NCBI GenBank assembly: GCA_963745755.1
Contig: CAVUYP010000001.1
Location: forward strand, 1,798,001 to 1,862,000
From: RHKX01 sp963745755
GTDB taxonomy: Bacteria; Actinomycetota; Thermoleophilia; Solirubrobacterales; 70-9
DNA: 64,000 nt
Direction: 5' to 3'
Both the position numbers and the translations under genes were made by a program. Shown one piece after another: positions 37,083-48,197 of the stretch. Numbering within the stretch: the first letter of the stretch is position 1; each line of letters begins with the position of its first letter. The notes under the pieces were generated by a model. That model did no database searches and was not told the DNA's origin. It saw only the letters and a program-made list of their open reading frames with translations.

Positions 37083-38475
37083 ATGCCATCGATGCCATCG
37101 CCCCTGCCCCCCTCGCTGTGGTCCGACGGCGCCCGGCGCCTCGCCGCTGCGATCGCGCTCCTCGCCGTCGCCGCGATCGGCTTCGGCGCCGGTTACCTGG
37201 TCTTCGACGACTCCGGCGACGGCGAGGCGCCGGCCCCGACCTCGGTCGTCCTCGGCCCCGGCGAGCAACCCACCGCTGCTCCGGCCGGCTTCCCCGAGGC
37301 GGCGACCCGGAACACGACCCGGGTCGGCGGTGCCGACGCGATCGCGGACGCCGCCTCGGTCGCGCTCGCCACCTACCCGACCCAGGGCGGCGTCGGCGCC
37401 ACCGCAGCGGTCACGCTGGCGCCCGCGGACTCCTGGCAGCAGGCGCTCGCGGCGACGCCGCTCGTCGCCGACCCGATCGGCACGCCGGTGCTGCTCAGCT
37501 CGCCCGGCGAGGTCCCGCAGCCGACCACCGACGCGCTCACCGCCCTCTCACCGACCGGCCTCGAGGAGGCCGGCGGCACCGAGGCCTTCGTCGTCGGCGG
37601 CGTCGCCGCTCCGGACGGCCTGAAGACGAGCCCGATCGAGGGAACCGATCCCGCCGACGTCGCCGATGCCGTCGACGCCGAGCGCGCGAAGATCACCGGC
37701 GAGAAGGACCCCGCGCACCTGCTCGTCGTCAGCTCCGCCGACCCCGGCCTGGCGATGCCGGCTGCCGCATGGGCGGCGCGGTCCGGAGATCCGATCCTGT
37801 TCGCCGACGGCAACGACGTCCCGGCCGGGACGATGACCGTGATCAAGCGCCACCCCGACACGCCCGTGTTCGTGCTCGGCCCCGAGTCGGCGATCTCCGA
37901 CAAGGCGCTGAAGGAGCTCGGCAGCGCGACCCGGGTCGGCGCCGAGGACCCGGTCGACAACGCGATCGAGTTCGCCCGCTTCAGCAGCGGCGACTTCGGC
38001 TGGGACATCAACGACCCCGGCCACGGGTTCGCGATCGCCAACGTCGATCGGCCGCTCGACGCGGCCGCCGCCGCGCCGCTCGCCGGCCACCGGCGGCAGC
38101 CCCGGGCCGCTGCTGCTCACCGACGAGGCCGCCAGCGTGCCCCCGGCGCTGCAGAGCTTCCTCAGCGACACCCAGCCCGGGTTCGAGGACGACCCGACCC
38201 GAGCCGTCTTCAACCACGTCTGGATCATCGGCGACAGCGCCGCCATCTCGATTCCCTTCCAGGCCCAGGTCGACCAGCTGACGAAGCTCGCGCCGGTCAG
38301 CGGCAGGACCTCGCCCCCGGGCGTCTCGTTGCCCGACGGCACCGGCGGCGGCGCAACGACGACGACGCTGCCCGAGCTCGACACCGGCGACCTCGGCGGC
38401 CTCGGCGGCTCGACCACGACGACGACCACGCCCGACTCCACGTCGACCGGCAACGGCTCCGGCAAGAACCCCTAG
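37083..38475 (+). pseudogene. surface protein with cell-wall-binding repeat 2-like domain, one +1 frameshift
   Basis: About 464 residues when read across one frame change. An N-terminal membrane anchor (AAAIALLAVAAIGFGAGYLV) is followed by ATRNTTRVGGADAIADAASV and repeated LLVVSSADPG / PILFADGNDVP / VFVLGPESAISD units, which match the cell-wall-binding 2 (CwlB/Cwp-type) repeat. The C-terminus is low-complexity Gly/Thr (GGGATTTTLPE, STTTTTTPDST). The frame changes near 38085, where dropping one G joins PLAATGGSPGPLLLTDEA. Sequence on both sides is in good condition, so an error is plausible. It is divergent from the acyl-CoA dehydrogenase across the operator. Confidence 0.75.
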
Positions 38476-38488
38476 CGGGGCTCCCGGG

Positions 38489-38494
38489 TAGGCT
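38489..38494 (+). promoter_or_regulatory. candidate leaderless promoter
   Basis: TAGGCT ends 7 nt before the ATG at 38502. Confidence 0.5.
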
Positions 38495-38501
38495 GCGGGC
38501 G

Positions 38502-38768
38502 ATGAGCGAGGCCGAGAGATCCGAGCTGCGCGATCCCGCCCACCGTCCGACCGCGGACGACATCCGCGCGCTCGCCGGCCCCTCGACCCCGCACTTCGCG
38601 TTGCAGATCCGCAACCGGATCGCCGCCCTGATCGAGCGGCTCCCCGACGACGACCCCGCCCACATCGAGGGCCGCCGTCAGATCGCCCGCCTCAACGACC
38701 TCGCCCACCACACCGGCGACCCGCGTGGCCCCGGCCCGGGCGTTCCGGACCCGCTCGCCGGCCCCTAG
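38502..38768 (+). CDS. small hypothetical protein
   Basis: 88 residues, hydrophilic, starting MSEAERSELRDPAHRPTADD. The middle (HFALQIRNRIAALIERLPDD) looks like an amphipathic helix and the C-terminus is Pro/Gly-rich (GPGPGVPDPLAGP). No known domain was recognised. The start codon and -10 box fit the local pattern, and codon use is like its neighbours, which supports it as a real gene. It converges with the thiolase gene. Confidence 0.65.
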   Translation: MSEAERSELRDPAHRPTADDIRALAGPSTPHFALQIRNRIAALIERLPDDDPAHIEGRRQIARLNDLAHHTGDPRGPGPGVPDPLAGP

Positions 38769-38802
38769 AGGACCGACCCGCGACCGACCCGCGAGCCCGA
38801 GC

Positions 38803-39981
<1,179 letters not shown>

Positions 39982-40041
39982 TTGCCTGATCGCCTTTCTC
40001 GCGGGTTGAGCGCCCGCGGACGTTAGACGATCGCGGCCGCG

Positions 40042-42201
40042 GTGCCGGGGCCTGCGCGGGCCCGCCTCCGTGTGGCAGACTCGGCCGCCCGCGTGAGCCG
40101 GAGCCCGCTGACACTCCCTGCGAGCCGCCGCCTGAAGTGGCTCTTCCTGGTCGCCTGGCTCGTGATCGTCGGCGTCATCGCCGGCAACGACCTGGCGACG
40201 AAGTTCGACGACGCGCAGAGCAACGAGTCCTCGTCGTTCCTCCCCGGCGACGCCGAGTCGACGAAGGCGCTGGCGGCGAGCAAGCAGATCCAGGGCGACG
40301 AGCTGCTGCCGATCGTGATCGTCTACAAGCGCCCCGAGGGAAAGCTCACCGAGCGCGACCTGGAGCGAATCGCGAGCGACCGCGAGGCGCTGAACGCGGA
40401 GCTGCCGCCGCGCACCGACCCCTACTCGAAGCCGATCCCGTCCCCCGACGGCAGCGCCGCCCTGCTCGAGGCGCAGATCCACGCCAACGGCGAGTCGGAG
40501 ACGATCACCGAGCCCGTCGACCTCGCCCGCGAGCAGGTCGACGGCAGCGCCGAGCCGGGGGTCGAAACCGCAGTCACCGGCGGCGCCGGGTTCTCGGCCG
40601 ACGCGATCACCGTCTTCGAGTCGATCAACGGCACGCTGCTGCTGGCCACCGCCGGGATCGTCTTCCTGCTGCTGCTGATCGTCTACCGAAGCCCGATCTT
40701 CTGGTTCTTCCCGCTGTTCGCGGTCGGCCTCGCCGAGCTCGCGACGCGCGGCGTCGGCTTCGGGCTGACCGAGATCGGGGTCACCGTCAACGGCCAGTCG
40801 GCGGGCATCCTGCCGGTGCTCGTCTTCGGGGCCGGGACCGACTACGCGCTGCTGCTCGTCGCCCGCTATCGCGAGGAGCTGCGGCTCCGCGACGACAAGC
40901 ACGAGGCGATGGCCGAGGCGCTGCGCCGGGCCGGGCCGGCGATCCTCGCCTCGGGGATGACGGTGATCGCGGCGCTGCTCTGCCTGACCCTGGCCGACGT
41001 CGAGGGAACCTCGGGCCTCGGGCCGATCGGCGCGACCGGGATCGCGATCGCGATGGTCTCGATGCTGACGATCCTGCCGGCGACCCTGGTGATCGCCGGG
41101 CGCTGGGCGTTCTGGCCGTTCGTCCCCCACGTCGGCGATCAGCGGGCCGACGAGACGCACGGGACCTGGCGGCGAATCGGCGAGCTCATCGCCCGCGGAC
41201 CGCGCCGGGTTTGGATCGGGACGATCGCGGTGCTGCTGCTGATGGCACTCGGCTGGCTCAACCTCGACACCGGGCTCACCCAGACGAGCAGCTTCCGCAA
41301 CGACGTCGAGTCGGTTCGCGGCCAGGACCTGCTCGCCGAGTCGTTTCCGGCCGGGGCCAGCGCCCCCGCCTACGCGATCGTTCCCGACCCGGCGAGGTCG
41401 GCCGCCGTCGCCGAGGCCCTGGCCGAGCTCGACGCGGTCGAGGACGTGCGGATCGACGGCAGCGGGCCACCGGGCCAGCTCCTCCAGGTCACGCTCGCCG
41501 ACGACCCGTACGCGACCTCGACCTACGACCGGATCCCGGAGCTCCGCGCCGTCGCCAAGCAGGCCGGCGGCAGCGACGTGCTGTTCGGCGGCCCGACCGC
41601 GATCGAGCGCGACCTCCGCGTCGCCGCCGCCCACGACTCGAAGCTGATCCCGCCGATCGCCCTCGCGGTGGTGCTGCTGATCCTGATCGTCCTGCTCCGC
41701 GCCCTGGTCGCGCCGATCGTCCTGATCGGGACCGTGATCCTCTCGTTCGCCGCCGCCCTCGGCGTCGGCTTCATCGTCTTCGACGTCGTCTTCGGGTTCT
41801 CCGGAAGCGACCCGTCGTTGCCGCTGTTCGCGTTCATATTCCTGGTCGCGCTCGGCGTCGACTACAACATCTTCCTGATGGCCAGGGTTCGCGAGGAGAC
41901 CGAGCGGGCGGGGTCCCGTGAGGGAGTCCTGCGCGGGCTGGCGGTGACCGGCGCGGTGATCACCTCGGCAGGGATCGTCCTCGCCGGCACCTTCTCGGCG
42001 CTCGCCGTGCTGCCGCTGGTCTTCCTCACCGAGCTCGGCTTCGTCGTCGCCTTCGGCGTCCTCCTCGACACCTTCCTGGTCCGCTCGATCCTCGTCCCGG
42101 CGCTGGCCCTCGACCTCGACCGGCGGACCTGGTGGCCGTCGTCGCTGTCGAGGCGGACGGGCGCCGCCGCGACGGCGGCCGAGCCGGAGCGGCGGCCGTG
42201 A
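40042..42201 (+). CDS. MMPL family RND-type transporter
   Basis: About 719 residues and 12 membrane helices in two halves. Each half has the proton-relay type motif of this family: GAGTDYALLLVARYREEL and LGVDYNIFLMARVREE. Large extracytoplasmic loops follow helices 1 and 7. MMPL proteins move lipids or siderophores to the envelope in actinobacteria; location beside acyl-CoA genes fits lipid traffic. The start is GTG 40042 (TAGACG 12 nt upstream) or one of the in-frame GTGs at 40072 or 40099. The 3' end overlaps the next start by 4 bp. Confidence 0.9.
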   Translation: MPGPARARLRVADSAARVSRSPLTLPASRRLKWLFLVAWLVIVGVIAGNDLATKFDDAQSNESSSFLPGDAESTKALAASKQIQGDELLPIVIVYKRPEGKLTERDLERIASDREALNAELPPRTDPYSKPIPSPDGSAALLEAQIHANGESETITEPVDLAREQVDGSAEPGVETAVTGGAGFSADAITVFESINGTLLLATAGIVFLLLLIVYRSPIFWFFPLFAVGLAELATRGVGFGLTEIGVTVNGQSAGILPVLVFGAGTDYALLLVARYREELRLRDDKHEAMAEALRRAGPAILASGMTVIAALLCLTLADVEGTSGLGPIGATGIAIAMVSMLTILPATLVIAGRWAFWPFVPHVGDQRADETHGTWRRIGELIARGPRRVWIGTIAVLLLMALGWLNLDTGLTQTSSFRNDVESVRGQDLLAESFPAGASAPAYAIVPDPARSAAVAEALAELDAVEDVRIDGSGPPGQLLQVTLADDPYATSTYDRIPELRAVAKQAGGSDVLFGGPTAIERDLRVAAAHDSKLIPPIALAVVLLILIVLLRALVAPIVLIGTVILSFAAALGVGFIVFDVVFGFSGSDPSLPLFAFIFLVALGVDYNIFLMARVREETERAGSREGVLRGLAVTGAVITSAGIVLAGTFSALAVLPLVFLTELGFVVAFGVLLDTFLVRSILVPALALDLDRRTWWPSSLSRRTGAAATAAEPERRP

Positions 42202-43031
42202 GCGAGATCCACGAGCACGGCTACGAGCGCCCGGCGGTCGCCGGCAGCGGTGCGATCGCGCTCGGCGTCGCGGTCTCCGCGTCGACGCTCGGCGACGTCC
42301 GGGTGCTGGCCCGTTCCGACAGCTCCGCCTGGCGCGCCGAGGAGCAGGTCGAGAAGCTCTGCGCGAAGGTCGAGGGCGCCGACCCGAAGCGGGTCCGGGT
42401 GACGACGAGCCCCGGCGACCTCGAGGGCTGCGACCTGATCGTCGAGGCGATCGTCGAGGACGCCGACGCGAAGGCGGCGATGCTGGCGGCGCTCGGCGAG
42501 ATCTGCCCCGATGCCGACCTCGCGACGACGACCTCGTCGCTGGGGATCGCCGAGCTCGGCGAGCGGGCCGGGATCGCCGACCGCTTCTACGGCCTGCACG
42601 TCTTCAACCCGGTACCGCGGATGGAGCTGATCGAGCTCTGCCTGCCGGAGACGCTCCCGGCGGCGACCGGGGAACGCGCCCGCGCCTTCTGCGGGGCGCT
42701 GCGCAAGCACGTCGTCGAGGTCCCCGACGAGGCCGGCTTCGTCGTCAACCGGCTGCTCTTCCCCTATCTGTTCGACGCGGTCCGGCTCCTCGACGAGCTC
42801 GGGCTCGAGCCGATCGAGGTCGACGCCTGCATGGCGAAGGGTGCCGGGCAGCCGATGGGTCCGCTGCAGCTCCTCGACTTCGTCGGGCTCGACGTCGCCG
42901 TCGCGATCGGCGAGAAGCTCCACGCCGCCAGCGGCAACGACGGCCACGCTCCCCCGCAGCGGCTGATCGACATGGTCGCCGCCGGCAGCCTCGGCCGCAA
43001 GAGCGGCGCCGGCTTCTACGAGTACGGCTAG
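42198..43031 (+). CDS. 3-hydroxyacyl-CoA dehydrogenase family protein
   Basis: 277 residues from GTG 42198, overlapping the MMPL stop (GTGA). The N-terminal Rossmann motif reads VAGSGAIALGVAVSASTLGD, then DLIVEAIVEDADAKAAMLAALG, TTTSSLGIAEL, FYGLHVFNPVPRMELIEL and DEAGFVVNRLLFPYLFDAV, with GPLQLLDFVGLD at the C-terminal domain. The usual catalytic His is in LHVFNPV and the Glu in MELIEL. It oxidises 3-hydroxyacyl-CoA with NAD. It shares a transcript with the MMPL gene and overlaps the convergent CBS-domain gene by 4 bp. Confidence 0.92.
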   Translation: MSEIHEHGYERPAVAGSGAIALGVAVSASTLGDVRVLARSDSSAWRAEEQVEKLCAKVEGADPKRVRVTTSPGDLEGCDLIVEAIVEDADAKAAMLAALGEICPDADLATTTSSLGIAELGERAGIADRFYGLHVFNPVPRMELIELCLPETLPAATGERARAFCGALRKHVVEVPDEAGFVVNRLLFPYLFDAVRLLDELGLEPIEVDACMAKGAGQPMGPLQLLDFVGLDVAVAIGEKLHAASGNDGHAPPQRLIDMVAAGSLGRKSGAGFYEYG

Positions 43032-44347
43032 TCGCCCCGATCGCCGCCGGCGACGGCGGCCTCGGGGTGGATGCGGAGGGCGACGATCCGGTTTTCGCGA
43101 ACCGACTCGACCCGGATCCGGTAGCCGCCGGCGATGATCGAGTCGCCGCGCTTCGGCAGCCGGCCGAGCTCGTTGAAGACGTAGCCGCCGATCGAGTTGT
43201 AGGCATCGGTGTCGACCGGCAGCTCGATCTTCGCGTCCTCGAGGTCACCGAGCGAGACGTGGCCGCGGACGTACCAGTCGCCGTCGGCGAGCCTGCGGAC
43301 CTCCTCGCCGCGGGGATCGGTCTCGTCCTCGATCTCGCCGACGACCTCCTCGAGGATGTCCTCGACGGTGGCGATGCCGACCGTGCGGCCGTACTCGTCG
43401 ACGACGATCGCGATCGAGCTGCGCTGCCGCTGCAGCTCGGCTAGCAGATCGTCGAGCGGCTTCGTCTCGGGGATGATCGGGGCGTCGCGAACCGCCGGCT
43501 CGATCGAGGCGTCGGGCCCGGCGCTCATCATCAGCCGGACCAGTGAGTTGTTGTGGACGATCCCGCGGACGCGGTCGGGGTTGTCGTCCTCGATCACGAC
43601 CAGTCGGGTGTGGCCGCTCGCCACGCAGCGGCGCAGTGCGTCCTCGACGGTGTCGGAGGAGTCGACCGTGATCACGGCCGGGATCGGCGTCATCACCTCA
43701 CGCGCCTCCTGCTCGTGGAGGTGGAAGACGCCACCGAGCATGCCGGCCTCGCTGGCCTCGAGGCCGCCCTTCTCGTAGCCGCGGTTGATCAGCACCCGGA
43801 GCTCCTCCGGCGAGGTCTCGTCATCCTCGTCGAGCGAGATCCGCAGGACCCGCTCGACGAGGAAGCGGGCGGGCGGGTTCGTCAGCGCGATCAGCGGCGA
43901 GAACAGCCGGCGGAAGATCTGCATCGGTCGCGAGAAGCGCAACATCAGCGACTCGGCCCGGGCGATCCCGAGCATCTTCGGTGCCTGCTCGCCGAGGATG
44001 ACGTGCAGCAGCGTCACCACCGTGAAGGCGATCGCGACGGCGATGATCACCGAGACGGCGTGGCCGACCCAGCCGTCGAGCAGCGGCTCGATCAGCGTTG
44101 CGATCGCCGGCTCGCCGAGGAAGCCGATCGCCAATGAGGCGAGGGTGATTCCGACCTGCGAGGTCGCGACGTACTCGTCGACGTGGTCGAGCTGCTCGAG
44201 CGCGACCTTGGCGCGGCGGTCGCCGTCGGCGGCGAGCTGATCCATCCGCGATGCTCGGGTCCGGACGATCGCGAACTCGGCCGCCACGAAGTAGCCGTTG
44301 ACGAGGACCAGCAGAAGGACGAGGATGAGGAGCAGAACCGAGGTCAT
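43028..44347 (-). CDS. CNNM/CorC-HlyC family membrane protein with CBS domains
   Basis: 439 residues. A DUF21 transmembrane domain (FVAAEFAIVRTRASRMDQL, GITLASLAIGFLGEPAIATL, about 1-190) is followed by a CBS pair (about 210-335: REVMTPIPAVITVDSSDTVE, IAIVVDEYGRTVGIATVEDI) and a C-terminal CorC_HlyC domain (VDTDAYNSIGGYVFNELG). The family includes Mg2+ and other divalent-cation exporters or sensors; the older name haemolysin is misleading. It diverges from the decarboxylase gene over a 193-bp gap that shows no recognisable riboswitch. Confidence 0.92.
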   Translation of the reverse strand: MTSVLLLILVLLLVLVNGYFVAAEFAIVRTRASRMDQLAADGDRRAKVALEQLDHVDEYVATSQVGITLASLAIGFLGEPAIATLIEPLLDGWVGHAVSVIIAVAIAFTVVTLLHVILGEQAPKMLGIARAESLMLRFSRPMQIFRRLFSPLIALTNPPARFLVERVLRISLDEDDETSPEELRVLINRGYEKGGLEASEAGMLGGVFHLHEQEAREVMTPIPAVITVDSSDTVEDALRRCVASGHTRLVVIEDDNPDRVRGIVHNNSLVRLMMSAGPDASIEPAVRDAPIIPETKPLDDLLAELQRQRSSIAIVVDEYGRTVGIATVEDILEEVVGEIEDETDPRGEEVRRLADGDWYVRGHVSLGDLEDAKIELPVDTDAYNSIGGYVFNELGRLPKRGDSIIAGGYRIRVESVRENRIVALRIHPEAAVAGGDRGD

Positions 44348-44527
44348 CGGCGCTCACCGGTCGTGGCCCGCGGCCCGGCCTTCCGCCTGCGGCGGTCTGG
44401 CGTTCCCGCCCCCCTTGAGGGAGCGAGGAGCCTGGTACTTCGAGGTAGGTCGTCGTCAATCACTGGGCGACGTCGCAAGGCTAGCAATGGATCCGGGCAT
44501 CGCAGATCCAAACTGCGCCGCGGGCAC

Positions 44528-44533
44528 TACGGT
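44528..44533 (+). promoter_or_regulatory. candidate leaderless promoter, decarboxylase gene
   Basis: TACGGT ends 7 nt before the ATG at 44541. Confidence 0.5.
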
Positions 44534-44540
44534 GGTCGGC

Positions 44541-46026
44541 ATGGACCAGAGTCGGACGCCCTATCTGGACGCTCTCGTGGCGCTGGCCGAGACCGAGCCG
44601 GGTCGATTCCACATCCCCGGGCACAAGGGCGGCGCCGGCGCCGATCCCGGCCTGCGGGCGGCGATCGGCGACGCGGCGTTGCGACTCGACTTCCCCTCCG
44701 GCATCGAGGGCATCGACATCGGCACCGACGAGCTCGAAATCCCCCTCCAGCAGGCGCAGCAGCTGGCGGCGGAGGCCTGGGGAGCGCGACGGAGCTGGTT
44801 CCTCGTCAACGGCGCCTCCGGCGGCAACCATGCGATCTGCATGGCCCTCGCCCACCTCGGAACGAGCGCGATCGTGCAGCGCAACGTCCATTCCTCGGTG
44901 ATCGACGGCCTCGTCCTCAGCGGGCTGCGGCCGGCCTTCGTCGCCCCCGAGATCGACGACGACCTCGGCGTCGCGCACTGCCTGACCCCGGCATCGCTCG
45001 CCGCGGCGCTCGAGGCCCAACCCGACGCCGTCGCCGTCTTCATCGTCTCCCCGACCTACTTCGGCGCGGTCGCCGACGTCGGCGGCCTCGCCGAGGTGGC
45101 GCACGCCCACGACGTGCCGCTCGTCGTCGACGAGTCGTGGGGGGCGCACCTCGCCTTCTCGGAGCTGTTGCCTGCGAACGCGCTCGCCTGCGGTGCCGAC
45201 GTCGTCCTCAACTCCGTCCACAAGCTCGGCGGCAGCATGACCCAGTCGGCGATCCTCCATCTCGGCGCCGACGAGTCGCATCCGGACGGGCGGATCGACT
45301 GGCGGATCGTCGACCGCTCCGTGACCCTGACCGAGTCGACGAGTCCGAGCGCTCTGCTCACCGCCTCGCTGGACGCGGCTCGCCGCCAGAACGCCGTCTC
45401 CGGGAGCGCCCTGCTCGCCGAGACGATCTCCTCGCTGATCGAGCTGCGGCAGACGGGTCCGCGAGATCCCCGGGCTCGACGTGCTCGGCGAGGAGATAAC
45501 CGCCGCAGCCAGCGTCCACGCCTGGGACCCGCTGCGGCTGTCGATCGACGTCCGCGGAACCGGCTCGACCGGCAACCGGATCGCCAGGTACATGCGCGAG
45601 CAGCTCGACATCTGGTTCGAGCTCTACGCCGAGAACGTCATCGTTGCCGTCTTCGGGATCGGCGAGAACGTCGCCACGACCGGCGAGCGGCTGCTGACGG
45701 GATTGCGCGACGCGGCCGGACGGCTCGATTCCGAGCCCGACGAGCCGAAGGCCCCCTTCGCGCCGCCGCCGCCGTGGGGCCCGACGGTGATGACGCCGCG
45801 CGAGGCCTTCCTCGGCCCCCAGGAGACCGTGGCATTCGACGCCGCCGAGGACCGGATCGCCTCCGAGTCGCTCGCCGCCTATCCGCCCGGCGTGCCGAAC
45901 GTCCTGCCGGGAGAGCGCCTCAGCCGCGCGACGCTCGACTTCGTCGCCGACTCACTGGCCCATGGCGGTCAGGTGCGCGGCGCCAGCGACCGCAGCCTTG
46001 ACACGATCAGGGTGGTGATCGAATGA
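44541..46026 (+). pseudogene. Orn/Lys/Arg decarboxylase (PLP fold type I), one +1 frameshift
   Basis: About 494 residues over two frames. GRFHIPGHKGGAG at the N-terminus, WFLVNGASGGNHAICMAL, VVDESWGAHLAF and the PLP Lys in VLNSVHKLGGSMTQSA define the Orn_DC major domain; the second frame carries the C-terminal domain (STGNRIARYMREQLDIWFEL, FLGPQETVAFDAAEDRIASE, AAYPPGVPNVLPGE). The frame changes near 45455 (GGG for GG), and removing one G joins LRQTVREIPGLDVLGEE. It would make agmatine, cadaverine or putrescine. Its stop overlaps the next start by 4 bp, consistent with an intact operon and thus with a sequencing error. Confidence 0.86.
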
Positions 46027-46904
46027 CCGCTGACGATCCCGGCGCTCCGTGGGGCGTCGACTCCGAGTACGGGCGCCTGCTCGACGTCCTGCTCTGTCCC
46101 CCCGACAACTTCCGCTGGCTCCCGACGAGTGCGATCTCGAAGGCGACGCTCGCCGGCGAGCGCAGCTTCAGCAGCCGTGAGGCGATCGCCCAGCACGCCG
46201 AGATGGTCTCCGCCTACGAGGCGGCCGGCGTCCGCTGCCACTTCCTCGAGCCCGACCCGGCCCTGCCCTATCAGGTGTTCGCCCGCGACTCGAGCGTCGC
46301 AACCCCCGAGGGAGCCGTCGTCACCCAGCTCCACCAGCAGTGGCGGCGCGGCGAGTACGCGCCGGTGATCCGCTTCTACCAGGAGGCCGGCATCCCGATC
46401 CACCGGATGATCACCGCGGCCGCCCTCGAGGGCGGCGACGTGATCATCGTCGAGCCCGGCCGGATGCTGATCGGCAACGGCGAGGAGCGGACGGAGGCAC
46501 CCGCGGCCCGCCAGCTCGGGGCCTGGATGGAGGAGCTCGGCTGGGAGGTCCGGATCGAGATGATCCCGAGCCAGTTCGTCCACATCGACGTGCTCGTCTC
46601 CGTCCTCGCCCCGAAGCTGGCCGCGGTCTGCGTCGACATCGCCGGCGCCGGCTTGATCCGCTGGCTGCGCGACGCCGGCTTCGAGATCCTCGCTGTACCG
46701 GTCGCAGAGGCGTTCGCGCTCGGCGTCAACGCGATCTCGCTCGGCGACGATCGGGCGCTTTCGAGCGAGTACTCGAAGAGCCTCAACGAGCAGCTGCGGG
46801 CAGGCGGGATCGAGGTCTTCGACCCCGACCTGAGCATGTTCACGCTCGGCGGCGGCGGCGCCCACTGCCTCGCACAGGCGCTGCGCCGGGAGCGCGTGGC
46901 TTGA
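46023..46904 (+). CDS. guanidine-group hydrolase (DDAH/arginine deiminase superfamily)
   Basis: 293 residues. Features of the pentein fold: YQVFARDSSVATPEGAVV, AALEGGDVIIVEPGRMLIG, the catalytic His in SQFVHIDVLVSVLAPKLA, GVNAISLGDDRALSSEYSKS and the nucleophile Cys in GGGGAHCLAQALRRE near the C-terminus. Members hydrolyse or transfer the amidino group of arginine, methylarginine or related compounds. The neighbour decarboxylase suggests agmatine or arginine as substrate, but the enzyme belongs to the DDAH-like rather than the agmatine deiminase branch. It starts within the decarboxylase stop (ATGA) and ends in the next start (TTGA). Confidence 0.85.
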   Translation: MTADDPGAPWGVDSEYGRLLDVLLCPPDNFRWLPTSAISKATLAGERSFSSREAIAQHAEMVSAYEAAGVRCHFLEPDPALPYQVFARDSSVATPEGAVVTQLHQQWRRGEYAPVIRFYQEAGIPIHRMITAAALEGGDVIIVEPGRMLIGNGEERTEAPAARQLGAWMEELGWEVRIEMIPSQFVHIDVLVSVLAPKLAAVCVDIAGAGLIRWLRDAGFEILAVPVAEAFALGVNAISLGDDRALSSEYSKSLNEQLRAGGIEVFDPDLSMFTLGGGGAHCLAQALRRERVA

Positions 46905-48157
46905 GCGATCCGGGCGACGCCCCGGCCCCGGCGATCGACGCCGACCGGGTCCTCGCTGACCTCGCCGAGCTCGCCGAGCTGACCGGCGGCCCCGGCGGGG
47001 CGCGACGCGTCTGCTGGACCGACGAGTGGGCGGCGGCGCGGTCGCTGCTGCGCGAGCGCCTCGCCGCGATCGGAATCGACGAGCCAGAGATCGACGAGGC
47101 GGGAAACCTCTGGGCGCGACTGCCGGGACGCGACCGCGACCTCCCGGCTCTCGCGCTCGGCTCGCACCTCGACTCGGTGCCGGCGGGCGGCCCGCTCGAC
47201 GGCGCCCTCGGCGTGATGGCGGCGCTCGGCGTCCTCCGTGCCTGGGCCGAGGACCCGGCCGGGCGGTTGCCGGCCCGCGACCTGATCCTGATCGACTTCG
47301 CCGACGAGGAGGGATCGCGATTCGGCCGCAGCCTGTTCGGCAGCTCGGCGCTGGCGGGAACGCTCGATCCGGCGGCGCTGAAGGGGCTTGCCGACGGCGA
47401 AGGCCACCCGATCGCCACGGTCCTCGGCGAGGCCGGCGTCGCGCTCGATCGCGCCCCCGAGGCGGGGCGGCGGATCGGCTCGATCGGGGCCTATCTCGAG
47501 CTTCACATCGAACAGGGTCCGGTGCTCGAGGACGAGGGAACGAGCTGCGCGGCGGTCTCCGGCTGCGCCGGCGTCGAGCGGCAGCGATTCGATTTCGCCG
47601 GCCAGGCCTCGCATGCGGGAACGACGCCGATGGATCAGCGCCGCGACGCCGGGCTGGCGGCGGCGGAGCTGGCGATCGCCGTCGAGCGGATCGCCCGCGC
47701 CCACGGCGGGGTCGGGACGACGGGAAGCATCGAGCTCGAGCCCGGCGTCGTCACCGCGGTGGCCGGGGTCTCCCGCCTCGCGGTCGATCTGCGCCACCCC
47801 GCGGCTGCCGAGCTGGCGGCGATGCTCGCCGAGACGCGGGCGGCGGCGGCCGAGATCGGCGAGCGGCGACGCTGCGAGCTCGCCGAGCAGCCGATCTGGC
47901 GGATCGAGCCGATCCCCTTCGACCCCGAGTTGGTGCGCCGCGCCGAGGCGGCGGCGGCCGCGGCGGGCGGGCGGGCGACGGCGATCGCCAGCGGCGCCCT
48001 CCACGACGCCGCCGAGATGGCGCGGGTGGTTCCGGCGGCGATGGTCTTCGTCGCCTCGGTCGGGGGCGTCAGCCACGCGAAGGAAGAGCGGAGCAGGGAG
48101 CCGGACCTGAAGGCGGCGATCGCCGCCTTCGGGGCGCTGGCGACGGCGGCGCCGTAG
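46901..48157 (+). CDS. M20 family amidase (N-carbamoyl amino acid hydrolase/allantoate amidohydrolase type)
   Basis: 418 residues from TTG 46901, overlapping the upstream stop by 4 bp. Dinuclear metal ligands lie in LALGSHLDSVPAGGPLDGAL, IDFADEEGSRFGRSLFGSSA, YLELHIEQGPVLEDEGTSCA and VASVGGVSHAKEERSREPD; substrate-binding SGALHDAAEMA is present. The dimerisation domain contains FDFAGQASHAGTTPMDQRRD. The family cleaves N-carbamoyl or ureido groups, releasing CO2 and ammonia. Placed after a guanidine hydrolase, it could act on the carbamoyl (ureido) product, such as citrulline or N-carbamoylputrescine (inference). Confidence 0.88.
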   Translation: MSDPGDAPAPAIDADRVLADLAELAELTGGPGGARRVCWTDEWAAARSLLRERLAAIGIDEPEIDEAGNLWARLPGRDRDLPALALGSHLDSVPAGGPLDGALGVMAALGVLRAWAEDPAGRLPARDLILIDFADEEGSRFGRSLFGSSALAGTLDPAALKGLADGEGHPIATVLGEAGVALDRAPEAGRRIGSIGAYLELHIEQGPVLEDEGTSCAAVSGCAGVERQRFDFAGQASHAGTTPMDQRRDAGLAAAELAIAVERIARAHGGVGTTGSIELEPGVVTAVAGVSRLAVDLRHPAAAELAAMLAETRAAAAEIGERRRCELAEQPIWRIEPIPFDPELVRRAEAAAAAAGGRATAIASGALHDAAEMARVVPAAMVFVASVGGVSHAKEERSREPDLKAAIAAFGALATAAP

Positions 48158-48197
48158 GGACGCCTCCGCAACCCGATGACAGCCGCGGAGATCGCAG

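Noticed and set aside
39982..41634. N-terminal extension of the thiolase frame through the MMPL gene
   Set aside because: The extension is antisense to MMPL; the thiolase family start is at 39981.
44348..44540. Riboswitch upstream of the decarboxylase
   Set aside because: I looked for lysine, guanidine and M-box features and found no conserved core; only a -10 box is supported.
45450..45462. Programmed frameshift in the decarboxylase
   Set aside because: The site GGG lacks a slippery pattern, stop codon or stimulator; a single extra G explains it more simply.
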